Of a stretch of DNA of 64,000 nt, positions 34,435 through 46,981 are shown piece by piece. The notes beneath the pieces were generated by a model that ran no database searches, had not been told where the DNA came from, and was given only the letters and a program-made list of their open reading frames with translations. How positions within the stretch are numbered: position 1 is the first letter of the stretch; each line of letters starts with the position of its first letter. Origin of the DNA: Lunularia cruciata. Taxonomy: Eukaryota > Streptophyta > Marchantiopsida > Lunulariales > Lunulariaceae. Made by a program: the position numbers and the translations under genes. The DNA lies in contig OX419761.1 in the NCBI GenBank assembly GCA_948567375.1, positions 38,504,501 through 38,568,500 on the forward strand, in the 5' to 3' direction.

Positions 34435-36310
34435 AAAAATTTTCTCTATAGCTTTGATTTAGATGATTTTAGGTTCAATGAAAAGAATGTGAGATAATAT
34501 TTCTAGTCATATAAAATAGAGCTCAACTTGAAATCTAAATATGTCTTGACAAGGTCTCAAACTTAGTCAGATTTTTGTAGTTCCTAATTTTGAAATCCTA
34601 AGTAGGGTTCAACTCTTGATTCTTGCACAAGGTTTGGCCAAGATTTGCCCAAGGATTCATGTAGAGTAGTAGGAACTTCAAGAATCTGCAATACTTCCAC
34701 TCATGTCTTCAAATTGGAGATTTGACATTCAATTGCAATTGGACATGAAATTGCTCTATTGTATTCACAACAAATTTTTTTAGTAGAGTTTGTTGCCCCA
34801 AATCTCATTCTCTATAAAATTTAAGCCAACCAAAATTTACACAATAGTTATTTGTGCTTCTATCTAAACATCTATGAAGTTTGAAGGCTTAATCCAACTC
34901 CAATTTCTAGATATGGATCAATTTCAAAGCTAGACTAACTTGTGAGCTATACAAACCCAAGTATGCTTGATCCAAAGATCTTGAAATCTCTATTTGAAAA
35001 ATTTACATAAAACCTTTGCACAAAATTGAACACCCTACAATACTATTTTTATGAGTTGATTGGAATCATAACTTGAGAAGTGACCAAAACCGCAAACTTG
35101 ATCTCCTTCCCAACACTTTGATTTCTAAAGCTCAAGCTTCAATTGATCATATCTGATTTGAGGTTGACTCAAACAAAAACTTTCTTGAGCTCAACACCAT
35201 TAACACTCTATCTACTCTCCAACCTCATTGATAGATCAAGAAAATATATCATGAGACTCTCATAATCCTCCATTTGTGCACTTGGGTATGCATTTGATAA
35301 ACTTTGATTCAGTTGACCATATCTCATTTAGAATCTATTCAAATCACTCAATGTTTGTCTTTAATTCATAGCTTGTCAACACCTCCATCCAAAGGTTGTC
35401 TTTTCTCCCCAAATTCTATTTCCTAATTTCCCTCAATCATCAAAGAAGTTTAAACTTCTTTCCGCAATTGGAACACAAACACTTGCAATTTTGTCACTTA
35501 TTTTCTCTTTTGACGAATGGACCCCATTCCTACACCTTGAAACTCTTGAGCCAAATTAAGGACTCTTCTCTCTATAACAACAAATTTTTTATGTCCCACA
35601 CCTGTCCATAAGTAAACATTGGCAAGATGATAAAGAGCTAGATTCTCCATCACCAACTTCATGAATGTTGCCCCAAAATATGCCGCCATTCAACCTCAAA
35701 ATTGGTCACAATGTAGAATCTGAGGCCTGATGAGAAAATATCTGAGAGTGGTAGATTGGGAGCATGGAATATCTCCTACTCAAGATTTTCCTCCAACACT
35801 TTACTACAACTCTCACGCTTACCGTCTTCTTCTTGCTCAAGACTCCTAAAACAAAACGCCTCCCATCTATCAACTCTCCACCACCTATATACAAAAGAGC
35901 TCTCAAAGAGAACAAGACCATAATCCACATGACCAGTCATGTACATGTACATAGATTTCTCACATGGAAATAGCTCAACCGTGGGATCCGTCCTACAATC
36001 GACTCCAATAATGTGGAGATAAATTGTACTAAACTCCTTTTTTACTAGTTACTCAAACCACAATACTACAACACATGCACACACACCCTCCCTCACCAGC
36101 ATCCTCATTGATGCACCATTGTCTAATAGAGCTATGATTCTTTCTTGTGGTGGAAAAGGCTCTAGAGATTTTCTCCTTGCTTCATCTTTGATAAAGGATT
36201 TTTGTTTCACATTTGAGGAGTTCTCCACTTTGGCTATGTTTAGGTCTCCCCCATCCGACATTGATAGGGCTCTCAGATCAATGTGCTTGTGGTTCTACAT
36301 ATGACGCATA
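34435..36310. other. Decayed repeat-like sequence, no gene assigned
   Basis: AT-rich. Between about 34440 and 35400 there are recurrent, loosely similar phrases on the minus strand ('atcagatatgatcaattg', 'aatgagatatggtcaactga') that resemble retroelement leader DNA. Minus-strand frames 36049-36261 (with KSLEPFPPQERIIALLDNGA) and 35706-35930 are open but unrecognised. No domain, LTR pair or target duplication was found. Confidence 0.4.
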
Positions 36311-37983
36311 GGGAATACATCTTTTATGATGTGCTATACAAGGAGAACTCACTAGGATTCATGATTCCATCTGAGACACAATGGCACAACTTCTTTGGTC
36401 TACCTTATCTCAGGTTCAGATTGAGCAGTGGTTGGACTTACTAGGTCCATCCACACGCTAGGTGAGAGCTGAAATCATCACATGCATAGACAGTTGTCAT
36501 ATTCTATGTGATGTGGTATTGTGAATCCCTTGCGAGCAAAGACACTAGCACAAATGTGCATTTAGGCAAGGGTAGCAATGACCATCGCAGCTCACGGAAA
36601 GGAGTATCATTATGCTCCTCAGCTCGCCCCCAATACCTTTATCCCTTAGGCTGCGGAGATATTTGAGCACCTTCATCGTCATTTTGATGTGCTGCTTAAG
36701 GAAGCAGCTCGAGTTTCCTAGTAGCTATCTTTCACGCCATACTCATCTCTTACTTTTGACAAAGTGTCTTTGTCACACTACAACACTCTCAAGCATGGGC
36801 TCTTCATAGACGAGCTGCAGCGGTAGGAGGGCCCATTACATCTAGGGACCTCCCCACTCACTTACCGGATGTACCATTAGAGTACCTCTATCACACCATC
36901 CACCAGTAGTTTTCTAGTTGTTTTTCTGGTTGCTTTGATTCCCTCCCCCCTTGTGTGGGCTTGGCTTGGGGTCCTGGTTTTGCTTCGGTATGGTGTCCCG
37001 GGGTTTCTTTGGGCTGGTGCCCTGGCTCCCTTCTGCACTCTTTGGTGCTTTGTATTCCTCTTTTTCCCTTTCGGGGTATATCTCGTGTGGTTTTTCATTC
37101 TTTTCCTTCCATCTTTATCACTTGGTTGGGGCCTCCGATCAATCCATTGTAAGCGATGCTCATCCTATAGGATACTAAACAGTTACCAAAATTTCAATTC
37201 CAGTTCCAAAAGCGAGCAGCCCTTTGGGCATTGACATGAATAAAAAAATTCACCACCAAAGAAAGTTACGGGTCCAATTTCTCTGATTGCAAACCCCCTT
37301 CTCCTGCGCCAGTGAATACGCCATAAACAACTTTAGACGTATATAGTTCTGTTTCTCAGACATCAATGTTTGGAACTGCTTGTGTTACATGATGATTTGA
37401 TAGGGGTCTACTGGTTATTGTCCCCTTGATTCTACCTGACAATTAAGACTTTCCCGAAATGATAGAGCAGGGGTAACAGGGAATTCTGAGGTGAGAAACT
37501 GATTTTGACAAGTACTCGCGACTTTAATTGACATCATCAGCATGAAATGAGCTCAAATTTCTGAACTATTCCTCCCAGGAGGAGACTTGATTTGGATCGG
37601 AAAGGAACTGAAAGGTGGACATTATACGCTGATTAGTTTCAGAGGTCTTATCACCCATTGAAGACCTCATGATCTCCGCTGGAGAATGTAGGGCTTTCTA
37701 GCCATACTGCATGCTGTTAGCTAGACCTTGTACGGTAAAGGCCCTGTGTGAAATGTAAAGATACAGTAATGTACACTTGTAGTCTAATCTACGTGCTCAT
37801 ATTTTGTGCAGGTACACCCAAAAATGAGATAATATGAAAGAAGTGAAAATTCTACCATGACCTATTATTGTGCTCGAGTTGGAACAAAATTTACAGCTTC
37901 TGTGCACAATGGCAGCAAAAGCTTGTCAAAGAGGAGAGGATCCAAGTCTACCGAATAGGAGGCTCAGGGATGCTCTTGATCAT
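36311..37983. other. Intergenic sequence between repeats and the pyruvate decarboxylase gene
   Basis: 36311-36910 has coding-like but broken + strand phrases (for example VQIEQWLDLLGPSTR) with TAG stops, typical of the decayed elements here. 36910-37140 is T-rich and GC-richer. From about 37200 the sequence looks like normal spacer and should include the 3' UTR of the minus-strand gene that ends at 37984. No other gene recognised. Confidence 0.45.
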
Positions 37984-40900
37984 CTATTCTGTGAGGATTT
38001 GACTGGTACGACCGTTAGCAGCAGAGACACGAGAACCCCACTCTAGAAGCTCTTTGCTGGTGTCGTCCTTGTGAGCAATGATCTCGATGAAGCATAACGT
38101 TTGGCGCTTGCCCTCGCTCTGGCATTCTACAAGCGCCGTGACCAATTCGTCCTCAGTCCTCACCTGGAATAAATTGACAGATATGATTGATATAATCAAT
38201 TAAATTAGTGACAGAATTATCAGCATCTTGGCAACGTCCCCTTCTTCGAGAAGCAGAGAGTAAAAGAGTTAATGACCTGTATAATTTAAACCTTTCAGTA
38301 TTTTGGCGTGAAAAATCCACACGGTATTATTACGTGAATTGATCTAACAACAGAGGAGACTGAAGCACGATTCGGCCACTTACTCTGGTTGTCCAGACAG
38401 CTCCTTCTCCATTTTGTATTGCCTCTACAAGCTTACAGTAGTCCCAGTTCTTAATGACGTTGTATGGCCCGTCATGGATTTCCACTTCAATCGTGTATCC
38501 TCCATTGTTGATCAGAAATATGATGACGTTCAATTTCTGCCGGATCATAGTTGAAATGTCTTGACATGTGACCTGCACAGTCATTGTCGAATTTTGGGTT
38601 AAAAAACTTGTCTAAACTTTCCTTGTGTTTTTCTAGACTAGCTGAGAAGGCCATAGAAACTTGGGCTTAGTATTACTGCACCTGGAAACTTCCATCCCCG
38701 ATACATGATATGATGCGCTTGGTCGTAGCAGCTTGGGCGTAACCGAGGGTGGCTCCAACGGACCACCCAATGGATCCGTATTGCATTTGGAACTCATAAC
38801 TGGAGAGACACGAGATGTCAGAAACATCAAAGAGCACTGTCCAACCAGCAAAGGAATGTGACAATGTGACAGTTCTTCTCAGGCATTATGCTTGGGAAAT
38901 ACGGGTTTACTATCAGGCCATAGATTGAGTGTGTGAATATGGAACCCGTTCGGTAAAACGCGGTATCAGGGTAAATATATATCGTACTCTCCATCCATTT
39001 TGCGCAGGTGATACTTGTAGTAGTACTTGTACAAAAATAAGGTTTAGAGCTCAATCAACACTCACTCACCCACACCCTTCGGGTAATAAAAGCCTTTGAC
39101 AGTTGAACCAGGAGTCTCCAGTTTCAGCTATAACTGCTGTGTCCGAGCTCAGCATGTTCTGCACAGAGAGAAAGTTTATGTGAATGAGAGCGAAACCCAG
39201 AGTGGTTAAATCGAGTAAAGATAAAACTCCTCTCCAAAGGTTGCCGTTACGACATGCGGAGACTATTATACGGAGGCTCTTGTACTCATCCTTCGGATCT
39301 TCCGAGTTGTCCAGTTTATTCTCTCCTGATTCCTTGCCAAACTTAATTAATGATCGCTGGCTTTAAGCTGCATGATACATACGAAAATACCTGGATGTGG
39401 GAAAAGAGCTGATTGATTCTGAGAGGTTCTGAGACGGTCGACTTCTGTACAACTCCAGCGGGAACAAAAAGTCGCCTGTAGTTCTCATGAGCAGTTTCGT
39501 TCTTCTTGATCTCTTTAGCAAGAAGGTTGAGAAAGTCACTCATCATGACACAACCAAAGGACGCCCCCCCACCGACTGTTACCCTATCGGGCTGCACTGT
39601 CACCATCTTTTCTCTCTTAATAAGCAGTGAATACCCAACGGAGCTGTAGTCGTTGAAAATTGGTCCCACGAATATGTAAGCGTCTGCAGATTCTACAATT
39701 TCTAAAGCGAAAGGAGAGCTCACTGCACCCCAGTACGTCCCAATAAACTTCTCACCCGTTTCAGGATACTGCCCCTTTGCAGAGGGCATGTTAGCCACTG
39801 GATATCCTGATGCATCTGCAAAGTATATACATGCTTTTCTCGCCTTAGCCACTCGGATTTTCGGTCCCACTACCATCACAGGTTTTACCGATCGGTTGAG
39901 AAAGTCTGCTGCTGCCTTCACCGCTGCTTCCAAGGTTGCCTGGTTGGAGATTCTGTGCCGGAAGGGTCAGGTGTCTCGTTCTTTTTACTACTACTACTAC
40001 TACTACGATGAATGCACATTGAAGGAGTAAGTAAGTCACTTAATACAGATTGGGCCCTTCTTCATCTTGAGATAGTAAAAGTCATCCTGAATTATCATCT
40101 TCGGCAAGAAGGAGCTAATAAAGAGCTCATTTCATCTATCTGTGGTGCGAACACTGTCAATGATACTTGCGTCTTTCATTTCTTGTAGCGTCCTGCATGA
40201 GACGTGAGGAGCAGGAAGAGGAGTTTTATGAGAGGAGAAAAGAGTCCAGCTTTGGCACCTTCTTTGCAAGCCGAAGGGGAGATCTGGAACAAAATTTGGA
40301 TGGGAGATTTGAGGTAGATTGCAACTAACGCTTATGTACACGGGCTTACTCTCTTTGATCGCAGTTGAAATAGCATAGTCTGCCAACTCGTGCGCTGTAT
40401 TCAGGTCGTTTAAAGTAACCTGCAACAACAGTGAATCCTAGCTAAATGAGTTGTCCACTTTCAACATTGAAGCGAACTATTTCTTCTTCGCCATTGATGC
40501 CATGTAGTAGTACCTGAAATTGGACTCTCCTGGGAGTTAGGTATCAGGGGGTGTCCAGACGATAGAGTCCCATTATTGTTCAATATTGCTATAACAGCAG
40601 ACAGTGTCTTCTTCGTCATTGCTCTCGTGCTAAAAAATTGGACTTAATTACTGAGAACCATATGTGAGATGAGTGCAGAAGCCGATCGTAGAACGGGGAT
40701 CCACAGCCACTGAGGGCAGACACGACGCAAACAAAGTACATGCGAATCTAAGTAACGAGGAATTGGATCAAAACTAGTGCGAACTATAATGTTCTCTTCC
40801 CCGTAACGTCCGCCTGCAAACTTTGGACATTGTCGCCTTCTTCGATTCCAAAATGCTAAAAGCAAGCAATAGTGCTCAATAGTGGAGATTAACTACTTGG

Positions 40901-41513
40901 GGATTGCAGTTTCTCTGCAGATGACGGAGTCCTCTGATTTTGCCGTTAGTGGTCTTGACTCTCTCAATGGGAAATACATATTCTTCCGTTCCAAAAGGGA
41001 AAGAAAACTAGACTAAGACTACAGCTTCAGCATCGATTCTGAAGCCAGTGGAATGTCGAATCAGAAGATGGATGCGTCTCCACAAACCTGGCAGCAAGTC
41101 ACGGTTTGGAAGCAGCGCAATTCTTGACTGAAGTCAGGGTGCCCAATGGTGTGATGCAGAATGCGGCTGGTCCCATAATCATGAGAATTTGGGCCTCCTA
41201 CAATACAAATCACTGGAAGGTTTTCACTATACGCTCCAGCTATGGCGTTTATAACGCTTAAACCTCCCACCGTAAAGGTGACAACCACCGCTCCAACTCC
41301 CTTGCACCGGGCATAGCCATCTGCAGCGTACCCAGCATTGAGCTCGTTGCAGCATCCCACCAAATTGAGACCGGGCTCGAATAGAAGCTCGTCCAGCAAA
41401 AGAAGGTTGAAATCCCCAGGTACATGGAAGATATCCTTCACTCCAATTTCTTTAAGGCGACGCGCTATGTGTCGCCCCAAAGTAGTCTCCGGTGGTAATT
41501 TTCCACTGTGCAT
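37984..41513 (-). CDS. PDC: Pyruvate decarboxylase, complete, seven exons
   Basis: Thiamine-diphosphate enzyme converting pyruvate to acetaldehyde and CO2 in ethanolic fermentation; cytosolic. Minus-strand exons in order: 41513-41088, 40419-40259, 39952-39391, 39158-39070, 38799-38682, 38572-38384, 38163-37984. These total 1725 nt, 574 aa plus TAG at 37986-37984; all introns are GT-AG and split codons rejoin. The start is ATG 41513-41511 ([20 protein letters not shown]); the longer frame to 41600 begins at TTG. Landmarks: [30 protein letters not shown], with the family's catalytic Glu; [16 protein letters not shown]; the ThDP/Mg motif from GDGSFQV to [19 protein letters not shown]; and the plant C-terminus [19 protein letters not shown]. 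Length and domains are normal for plant PDC. Nothing is disabled. Confidence 0.96.
39986..40006. repeat. (TAC)7 microsatellite in a PDC intron
   Basis: Seven perfect TAC units, 39986-40006, in the intron between exons 2 and 3 of the pyruvate decarboxylase gene, about 35 bp from the acceptor site. On the transcribed strand this reads (GTA)7. Confidence 0.95.
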
Positions 41514-41727
41514 GTTGTAAGTAGCAGGACGGGTCTGGTTTTGGCTGTAGGGTGTTGATCCTGCTGATGTCTTGGTGCTTGCTGTATGTAGGATCGACAA
41601 CTTCAGATCGACAATTTCTCAAAAAGATTGTGGAAACTAAACAGAGGTATAGAGTTCTCTACAATCTCTATAATTCTCCAATCAATGACCAGAACCTCAG
41701 TTTTTAAAGCTTGATGGATTTATGGAC

Positions 41728-42234
41728 TTACTTTCTTTCTTCTCCTTTCCGGACGAACAATGAATGAGTGACCTCGGAACTCATGGAAGCTTTATGCCTA
41801 ATACAATCTGCTGCTGCTTCCTTGAGAAAAGAACATTCATGCTGCTTGCTTCGAACAGCCCAAAACCCTTTTCTCCGGGCCTCATTCAAGAATATGATAT
41901 ATGATGATGAGCATTGAATCCCAAGATGATCATATGTCCATCCACTACTACGAGAACCTTGAGAACCCACAAACAATAGATCATCATCAGCCGGAAAGGA
42001 TTGAGACATACGGAAGTTGTTCCTGGGAACAGCACCCACACCAGCGTTTCTGGGGGAGTTCTCGTCAGAGTCGGTAGAGGATTGCGCCGAAGGAGTCTTT
42101 AGAGCAATAGTGCCGGTCGGTTGTGAGAACTTTCTGCTTTCCGCCTCTCCTTCTTTCGGTTTGTCGAGGAGTCTTTCCGTGGCTTCAGTACTTGTCATTG
42201 AAGAATACCTCGCTTTCCAATTTTTGAAGACCAT
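41728..42234 (-). CDS. Hypothetical protein ORF (168 aa), uncertain
   Basis: Open from ATG 42234 to a stop at 41728. It lies about 215 bp upstream of the PDC start codon, on the same strand. The N-terminal half is hydrophilic and Ser/Glu/Lys-rich (STEATERLLDKPKEGEAESR), with DDDLLFVGSQGSRSSG in the middle. Composition looks more protein-like than neighbouring random frames, but I recognise no family. It may be one exon of a larger gene: a possible acceptor CAACAG lies just upstream and a possible donor after VGSQ. It may also be part of the PDC promoter or 5' UTR. Low confidence. Confidence 0.3.
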   Translation of the reverse strand: MVFKNWKARYSSMTSTEATERLLDKPKEGEAESRKFSQPTGTIALKTPSAQSSTDSDENSPRNAGVGAVPRNNFRMSQSFPADDDLLFVGSQGSRSSGWTYDHLGIQCSSSYIIFLNEARRKGFWAVRSKQHECSFLKEAAADCIRHKASMSSEVTHSLFVRKGEERK

Positions 42235-42264
42235 CACGAAGAGCCACCGGTGACGCCTGTTGGA

Positions 42265-44609
42265 GGTTTAGTGAGTGCTACTCCTCCACGAATTATCTCT
42301 CAAGAGGCACACCGTCACAGTGCAATAATGTCTTCTGCACTCTACTACTCCTCCCAGCATGGCCTCGTGACTCCAGATTACTTGTTCTACTCGAGATGCA
42401 TCCTTCTTCACTCTGCGGAGAGATAGAGAGACCCACCTCTATTATGGTGTCTGATTCCAGACGCCACAACTGCTGCACAGGAAGGGCATGACACTCTTCG
42501 GATCGACACCAGAAAGTTCCGATTTTTGAGGACACCGGCAGAATGAACGTTACATGAGTTCTCCACTTCTAACCTCAGTATGGCAAAGAATCTGTCCTTG
42601 ACATGCCAACCTACTTTCAGAACCATCATCGACCAGGGTATGAATGTGAAATCTCCCACAGGTCAATCAAATTTATCTAAAATCACGTCTGGACATCGAC
42701 CTCGAATATAAAGCTCGAATTTTCGACTGTCGCCAAATTTAAGAACGAGTATGCTCTACTCACGGAAGTGGAACCATGACAATGGACATTGGTTTAGAGG
42801 AGAAGGATACCCTGTGAATTTAATGGGCATCAGCTGATCGTTTCTACATGATCAAGCAAATCGGGGTGCCGATGCTCCATCATTCTGTCTCCAGGCCTGG
42901 ACACTCTCTCTTTCACCGTGAGATCTGGACATCGACCAAAAGGTGTCCTGCTATTTACGAACTGTCTGACACACTTTTGATACTTAAGAGTATATCCATT
43001 TCTTTTGATGTCTCACAGATAAGTTCCGTAGTGTAACCAAAGTATAGGTAACAACCTGAGGATCACCAATAATTATCAAGAGTATCCTCACTACTTACCA
43101 CACGCTTGTTCCGATCCAAGTTCATCAAGTCGTAACACCACCACTTTGAAGGCTGTTGAGGAGAACTATCAACAGTGGTGCATGTCGCCGTACGAAGTCC
43201 CTCTAGAATGCTTAGTTCCCGCAGTTCTGAGATGTCTGCCTTGAAATATTTTTATTACTGAGGTTGACACGACCCGATACGCATGCCCTCACAGCTGGAG
43301 ATCCTGAAAACTGCACAATTTGTTCCTCTGTATGATGTGTTTAATTAGATTCTATTCGGACCGGCTTAAAATTTGCTTTCTCTCCTGACAGCGAGCCGAA
43401 TGGGTACTGGACTAGGGCTGATGTTGTCCTTCACGACTTGCATCCTTGGAGCTTTTGGTCTCCAGCCTGGCATTATTGGAGGATCACAACTCTCATCTAA
43501 CTGATATCATCTTCGCATCGTGAAACCCATGCTCATGTTGGAATGTTGTTGGTTGGTGGATATGAAGAACTAACTTTGAGGGTGTTGAAAGTCTGTGGAA
43601 CGAGGTTCGAGCCCTCTTTTGACGAATTTTAAGTCAGTTTCCTAACTTACATCCTCAACCTACTTAAGTTCGAAGAACTTCGACACTCGATGTATCACCG
43701 TAACTTGAACTTCCCCGAGACTCAAAACTATGACAAAACCGATATCTGCACGGGCAAAGTGTGTTTGTGATAATTAAGTCCTTCTATTCATACTTTGCTC
43801 ATCCGAAGTCCAGTCTGAAAGATGGCCAAGATAGTTTATTTGCACTGTCAACGGAAGTAATGTAACTGGACCTGCGTGCACTTGAACCCTTCAAACGGTT
43901 GTAGAATCAGTAGCTTAGACTCATTATAGAAGAACCGTACTACACAACTCCGAGGATTTACCATAACTAGCCCTCGCAAGTTGCATATGTGCACGAGTGC
44001 TGCTAGAGTAAGAAAAACCAATCGAAAGATCTTGTGCTAAGTTCACAAAAGCACTTCCGAACCTTGGTACAAACTTAGAACCCCTTCACCTGCATCTTAC
44101 CACGCGCAAACCATGTGCTCCTGTGTGAAGAGGACTTCCACGGCATCTGCGTCCGTGTAGAGAGACCCGGCGGGGTAGTCGCACATGCAGAGTCCGGTTC
44201 CCTGGGTGCCGAGACAGACTACTCAAAACACCTGAACTGGTAAGCACATATGATGGTACTGCGGACGAAAGGGCTGGTCGCACAAAGAGATACTCTACAA
44301 ATATTCATCTACTTTATGTACGACTAATTTACAAAGGATCACTCTAACTAAGGACTCAAGCTCTTTAATATGGTATAATAGCTCTGCATGCGTTCAGTCG
44401 CACGGTTGTATCTATTAGTGATAGCCTTGTGCCGAGGGTCTAATTCCAACAGCATCTAATGAACCTAACTACATGTGACTAACAGAAGACAAAATTCTTG
44501 TCAAAGCTTCCTACGTTTGTAGAAAATTGGCAGCTCTAATACAGTGGAACGTGTGCAATGCATCGTTACCAACATAAAAAAGATTAAAAACAACCGGACG
44601 AGGCCACCA
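42265..44609. other. Intergenic, no gene recognised
   Basis: Only short ORFs on both strands, with no motifs. Composition is balanced and not visibly repetitive. It would include the 3' flank of the minus-strand gene ending at 44610. Confidence 0.5.
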
Positions 44610-45734
44610 TTACAGCTGAGAATGTCGAAAGTTGGCAGCAATATCATCAGGCGATAGTGCACTAGCACAAAGGAAAGCGACAAGGAAAGCCAGGCTAGCA
44701 TCATGGCCAGGTTTAGTCGTCACAATCACTCGCTTTTCACCATTCCATCCTTGCTCAGGACTCACTAAGCAATTGTAGAGACCACTTTCGTAGGACAGCA
44801 TACCCTTAAGATCTGCTTCAATCTCAATTGGGTATCTCAAACCATGCTTGTCTTTGAAGACATAACGTACATCACGGGCCTCTTTCTTCGGCTGGACAAA
44901 GCTCTTACCAGGACCACCAGTTTTCCTGATAATCCAGCCTTTACTAGAAATGTCAAGTACTCCAAGTGGTTCTTCCATATACCGATCTCGATAAAATCCA
45001 AGCCGTACGGAAAAACTCCATTCCCTCCTTTTCCAACGTACCATAGGAAGTGAACCCGGCTGTTCAGAAAACTCAGAATTTGCCCAATATATCTCAGACA
45101 CTAGATCTGGGGAGATGCCGTACTCCTCATGGCCAGAAGTCTGGTACGCCTTATTTCTCTGATAGGCTGGTAGATGACACCAGCATATGACGTCACCTTC
45201 TTCAGAAAAAGGAGGCCTCCTGCACAATCACGAAGAGGTTAGAGCTACTAACACGTTTAGAGAACATACACGCTAGACTGTAAACAATTAGATTTGGTGA
45301 TGAAAGCAAGTAAAGAGACTGAATACTTTCTCCAGTGTAGGTGCATGGCCCTAAATTCGATCTACCCACAACGCTTAAAAGAAGCCCGTGGATCCATTAC
45401 AGAAGACATGGACACCTGTAGCAAGACCGTCCATGCCAAGGCAGATGTTTCGAAATCTCTAAAGAGCCTCCTTAGGACAAACAGTCAATAGAGAAAGTAA
45501 CACGCACCAGAAATTCTCCAGTACGAAGTAAGAGTCGTTGTCTCCATTCGGATTGCCTTTAACGTGAAGAAAGAGCCAAAGAAGCGCACTATCCTCAGCG
45601 CCTTTGTACACATTGAAGTTGCTGGACATGAACCAATTTTTTGAGGCTGAGAACGTACATGGGCCACATGGATCAGGCAGCAAAATACTAGGCCTCGGAG
45701 TTATATAATCACTGTTGGACCAACAGTTGCCCAT
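44610..45734 (-). CDS. Unrecognised two-exon protein with N-terminal lipidation motif (278 aa)
   Basis: Exon 1 45734-45508, exon 2 45219-44610. The GT-AG intron splits the Trp codon and the reading continues ENFW-RPPFSEEGD. The total is 837 nt. The N-terminus MGNCWSN has Gly2 and Cys4, a pattern for N-myristoylation plus palmitoylation, so a membrane-attached cytosolic protein is likely. The rest is beta-rich with alternating hydrophobic and charged residues: SASKNWFMSSNFNVYKG, LLWLFLHVKGN, REWSFSVRLGFYRDRYME, VRYVFKDKHGLRYPIEIEAD. The C-terminus GHDASLAFLVAFLCASAL is hydrophobic. This layout loosely recalls the LURP-one/tubby-C fold, but I cannot assign it. Intact splicing and frame argue that it is a real gene. 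Confidence 0.65.
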
Positions 45735-46224
45735 GCTGCTGACACTCCCTCTTCAAAGAAGTGAAAATTTCTCGAGAGATCACTCGCAATCCTTGAACCT
45801 GGCTCATGCGGCAAAGCCTCCACAATTGTCTACTCCACTTGCGCTGGATGTACACAGTCACCTTTCTCCAGTGCTGTGGCAATGAATGATTATATCCACT
45901 AAAATTTGTCGTGTGCTACTTAGCTCTACATCGTCCCCTGGTGTATAAGGTGTTGTACCCCTTTTTGAGTTCTGATAGACATGCCGACAAGTTCAGGAAG
46001 AAGTACACACATCATAGCCTGTTTTAAATATCTCTTTAATCTTCCACTCCTACGCCCAGACAGAGAGGCAAGTACGCGTCAGTCATATCCATCTGCTTTT
46101 CTCAGGTTCCTCTCTGATAATCAATTTGATATATATGGATGATCCGATGGATGCTGCAAGGTCACAAGTAACTGGAATCTGATTGATGACTTCGCACAGA
46201 ACACTTGAACACTCCGACACGCTT

Positions 46225-46581
46225 TTAACTGTTCAGACACTTCGCACTTGATCCCCCTGCAGTTCCAACGTTTGTTACTATATCAGACAAGAGACTGGCG
46301 TCACATTCGGCGGGAGGACTTAGCAGGCGATCGCGCAAACAAACAGCAATATAGTACATGATGGCACGATGCTTTTGAGGCCCTGGTCCGTCACTCATCT
46401 CTAAACAGAAGTAATGTGCAGCTAACGTTCTTGAACCATGAAGAACTTCAATCGTTGAAGTGGAGATGAGGTAGGGATGATATGCTCGGCAACAATTCGT
46501 CTCATTACATCTACGTGCGAACAACCAAGAGTGCCAGTATCCACTTCCACCGATGTCAAACATCATAAATCCCCCAGCCAA
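46225..46581 (-). CDS. Uncertain ORF (118 aa) upstream of the lipidated-protein gene
   Basis: Frame starting MAGGFMMFDIGGSGYWHSWL and ending GTAGGSSAKCLNS. No recognised domain. It lies about 500 bp upstream of the 45734 start codon on the same strand, so it could be 5' leader sequence of that gene, a separate short gene or chance. Low support. Confidence 0.2.
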   Translation of the reverse strand: MAGGFMMFDIGGSGYWHSWLFARRCNETNCCRAYHPYLISTSTIEVLHGSRTLAAHYFCLEMSDGPGPQKHRAIMYYIAVCLRDRLLSPPAECDASLLSDIVTNVGTAGGSSAKCLNS

Positions 46582-46602
46582 ATAGCAGAATGGCTACATG
46601 TT

Positions 46603-46981
46603 GCAGAAACGATGAGATTTCCGACTGAGGAGCCGACAGGTCAACTACATAAAGAGACAGGACGCGGACGCGGCGGCCGGCTTTGAAATTGATCTCAGAT
46701 TTAACAAAAACCAGCTGAAGTTGAGAGCTGAGCTTCCAGTACTGGCAACAATTAGTCAGAGCTCCGCTACATACTCCTACTAATGGCAAATATCATATTG
46801 CGTCAGCCCACAAAGAGAATGAAGCAAATACTGAAGAAACGATGAGACATCCGAGAGAGAAGCAGGAAGATAAACTATAACTAAACAAACAGGATGAGGA
46901 CGCGGTGATCGGCTCTGATATTGTTCTCAGATCTTATCAAGAACTGCTGCAAGTTGGGAACTAAGCTTCCAAAACTAGATC
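46603..46981. repeat. Direct duplication of about 145 bp (230-bp period)
   Basis: 46603-46747 and 46833-46981 share 'gaaacgatgaga..tccgag', 'acaggacg.ggacgcgg', 'atcggctctga.att'-type and 'ga.ct.agcttccagaact'-type blocks in the same order, with scattered differences. The duplication is non-coding and lies upstream of the 45734 minus-strand gene. Confidence 0.7.

Noticed and set aside
41514-41600. N-terminal extension of PDC (29 codons to 41600)
   Set aside because: It begins at TTG, not ATG; the first in-frame ATG is at 41513 and gives a normal plant-length enzyme. The extension could only be 5' UTR.
43560-43630. tRNA-like 'gaggttcgagccctc' segment
   Set aside because: It resembles a T-arm, but no acceptor, D-arm or anticodon arm could be folded around it.
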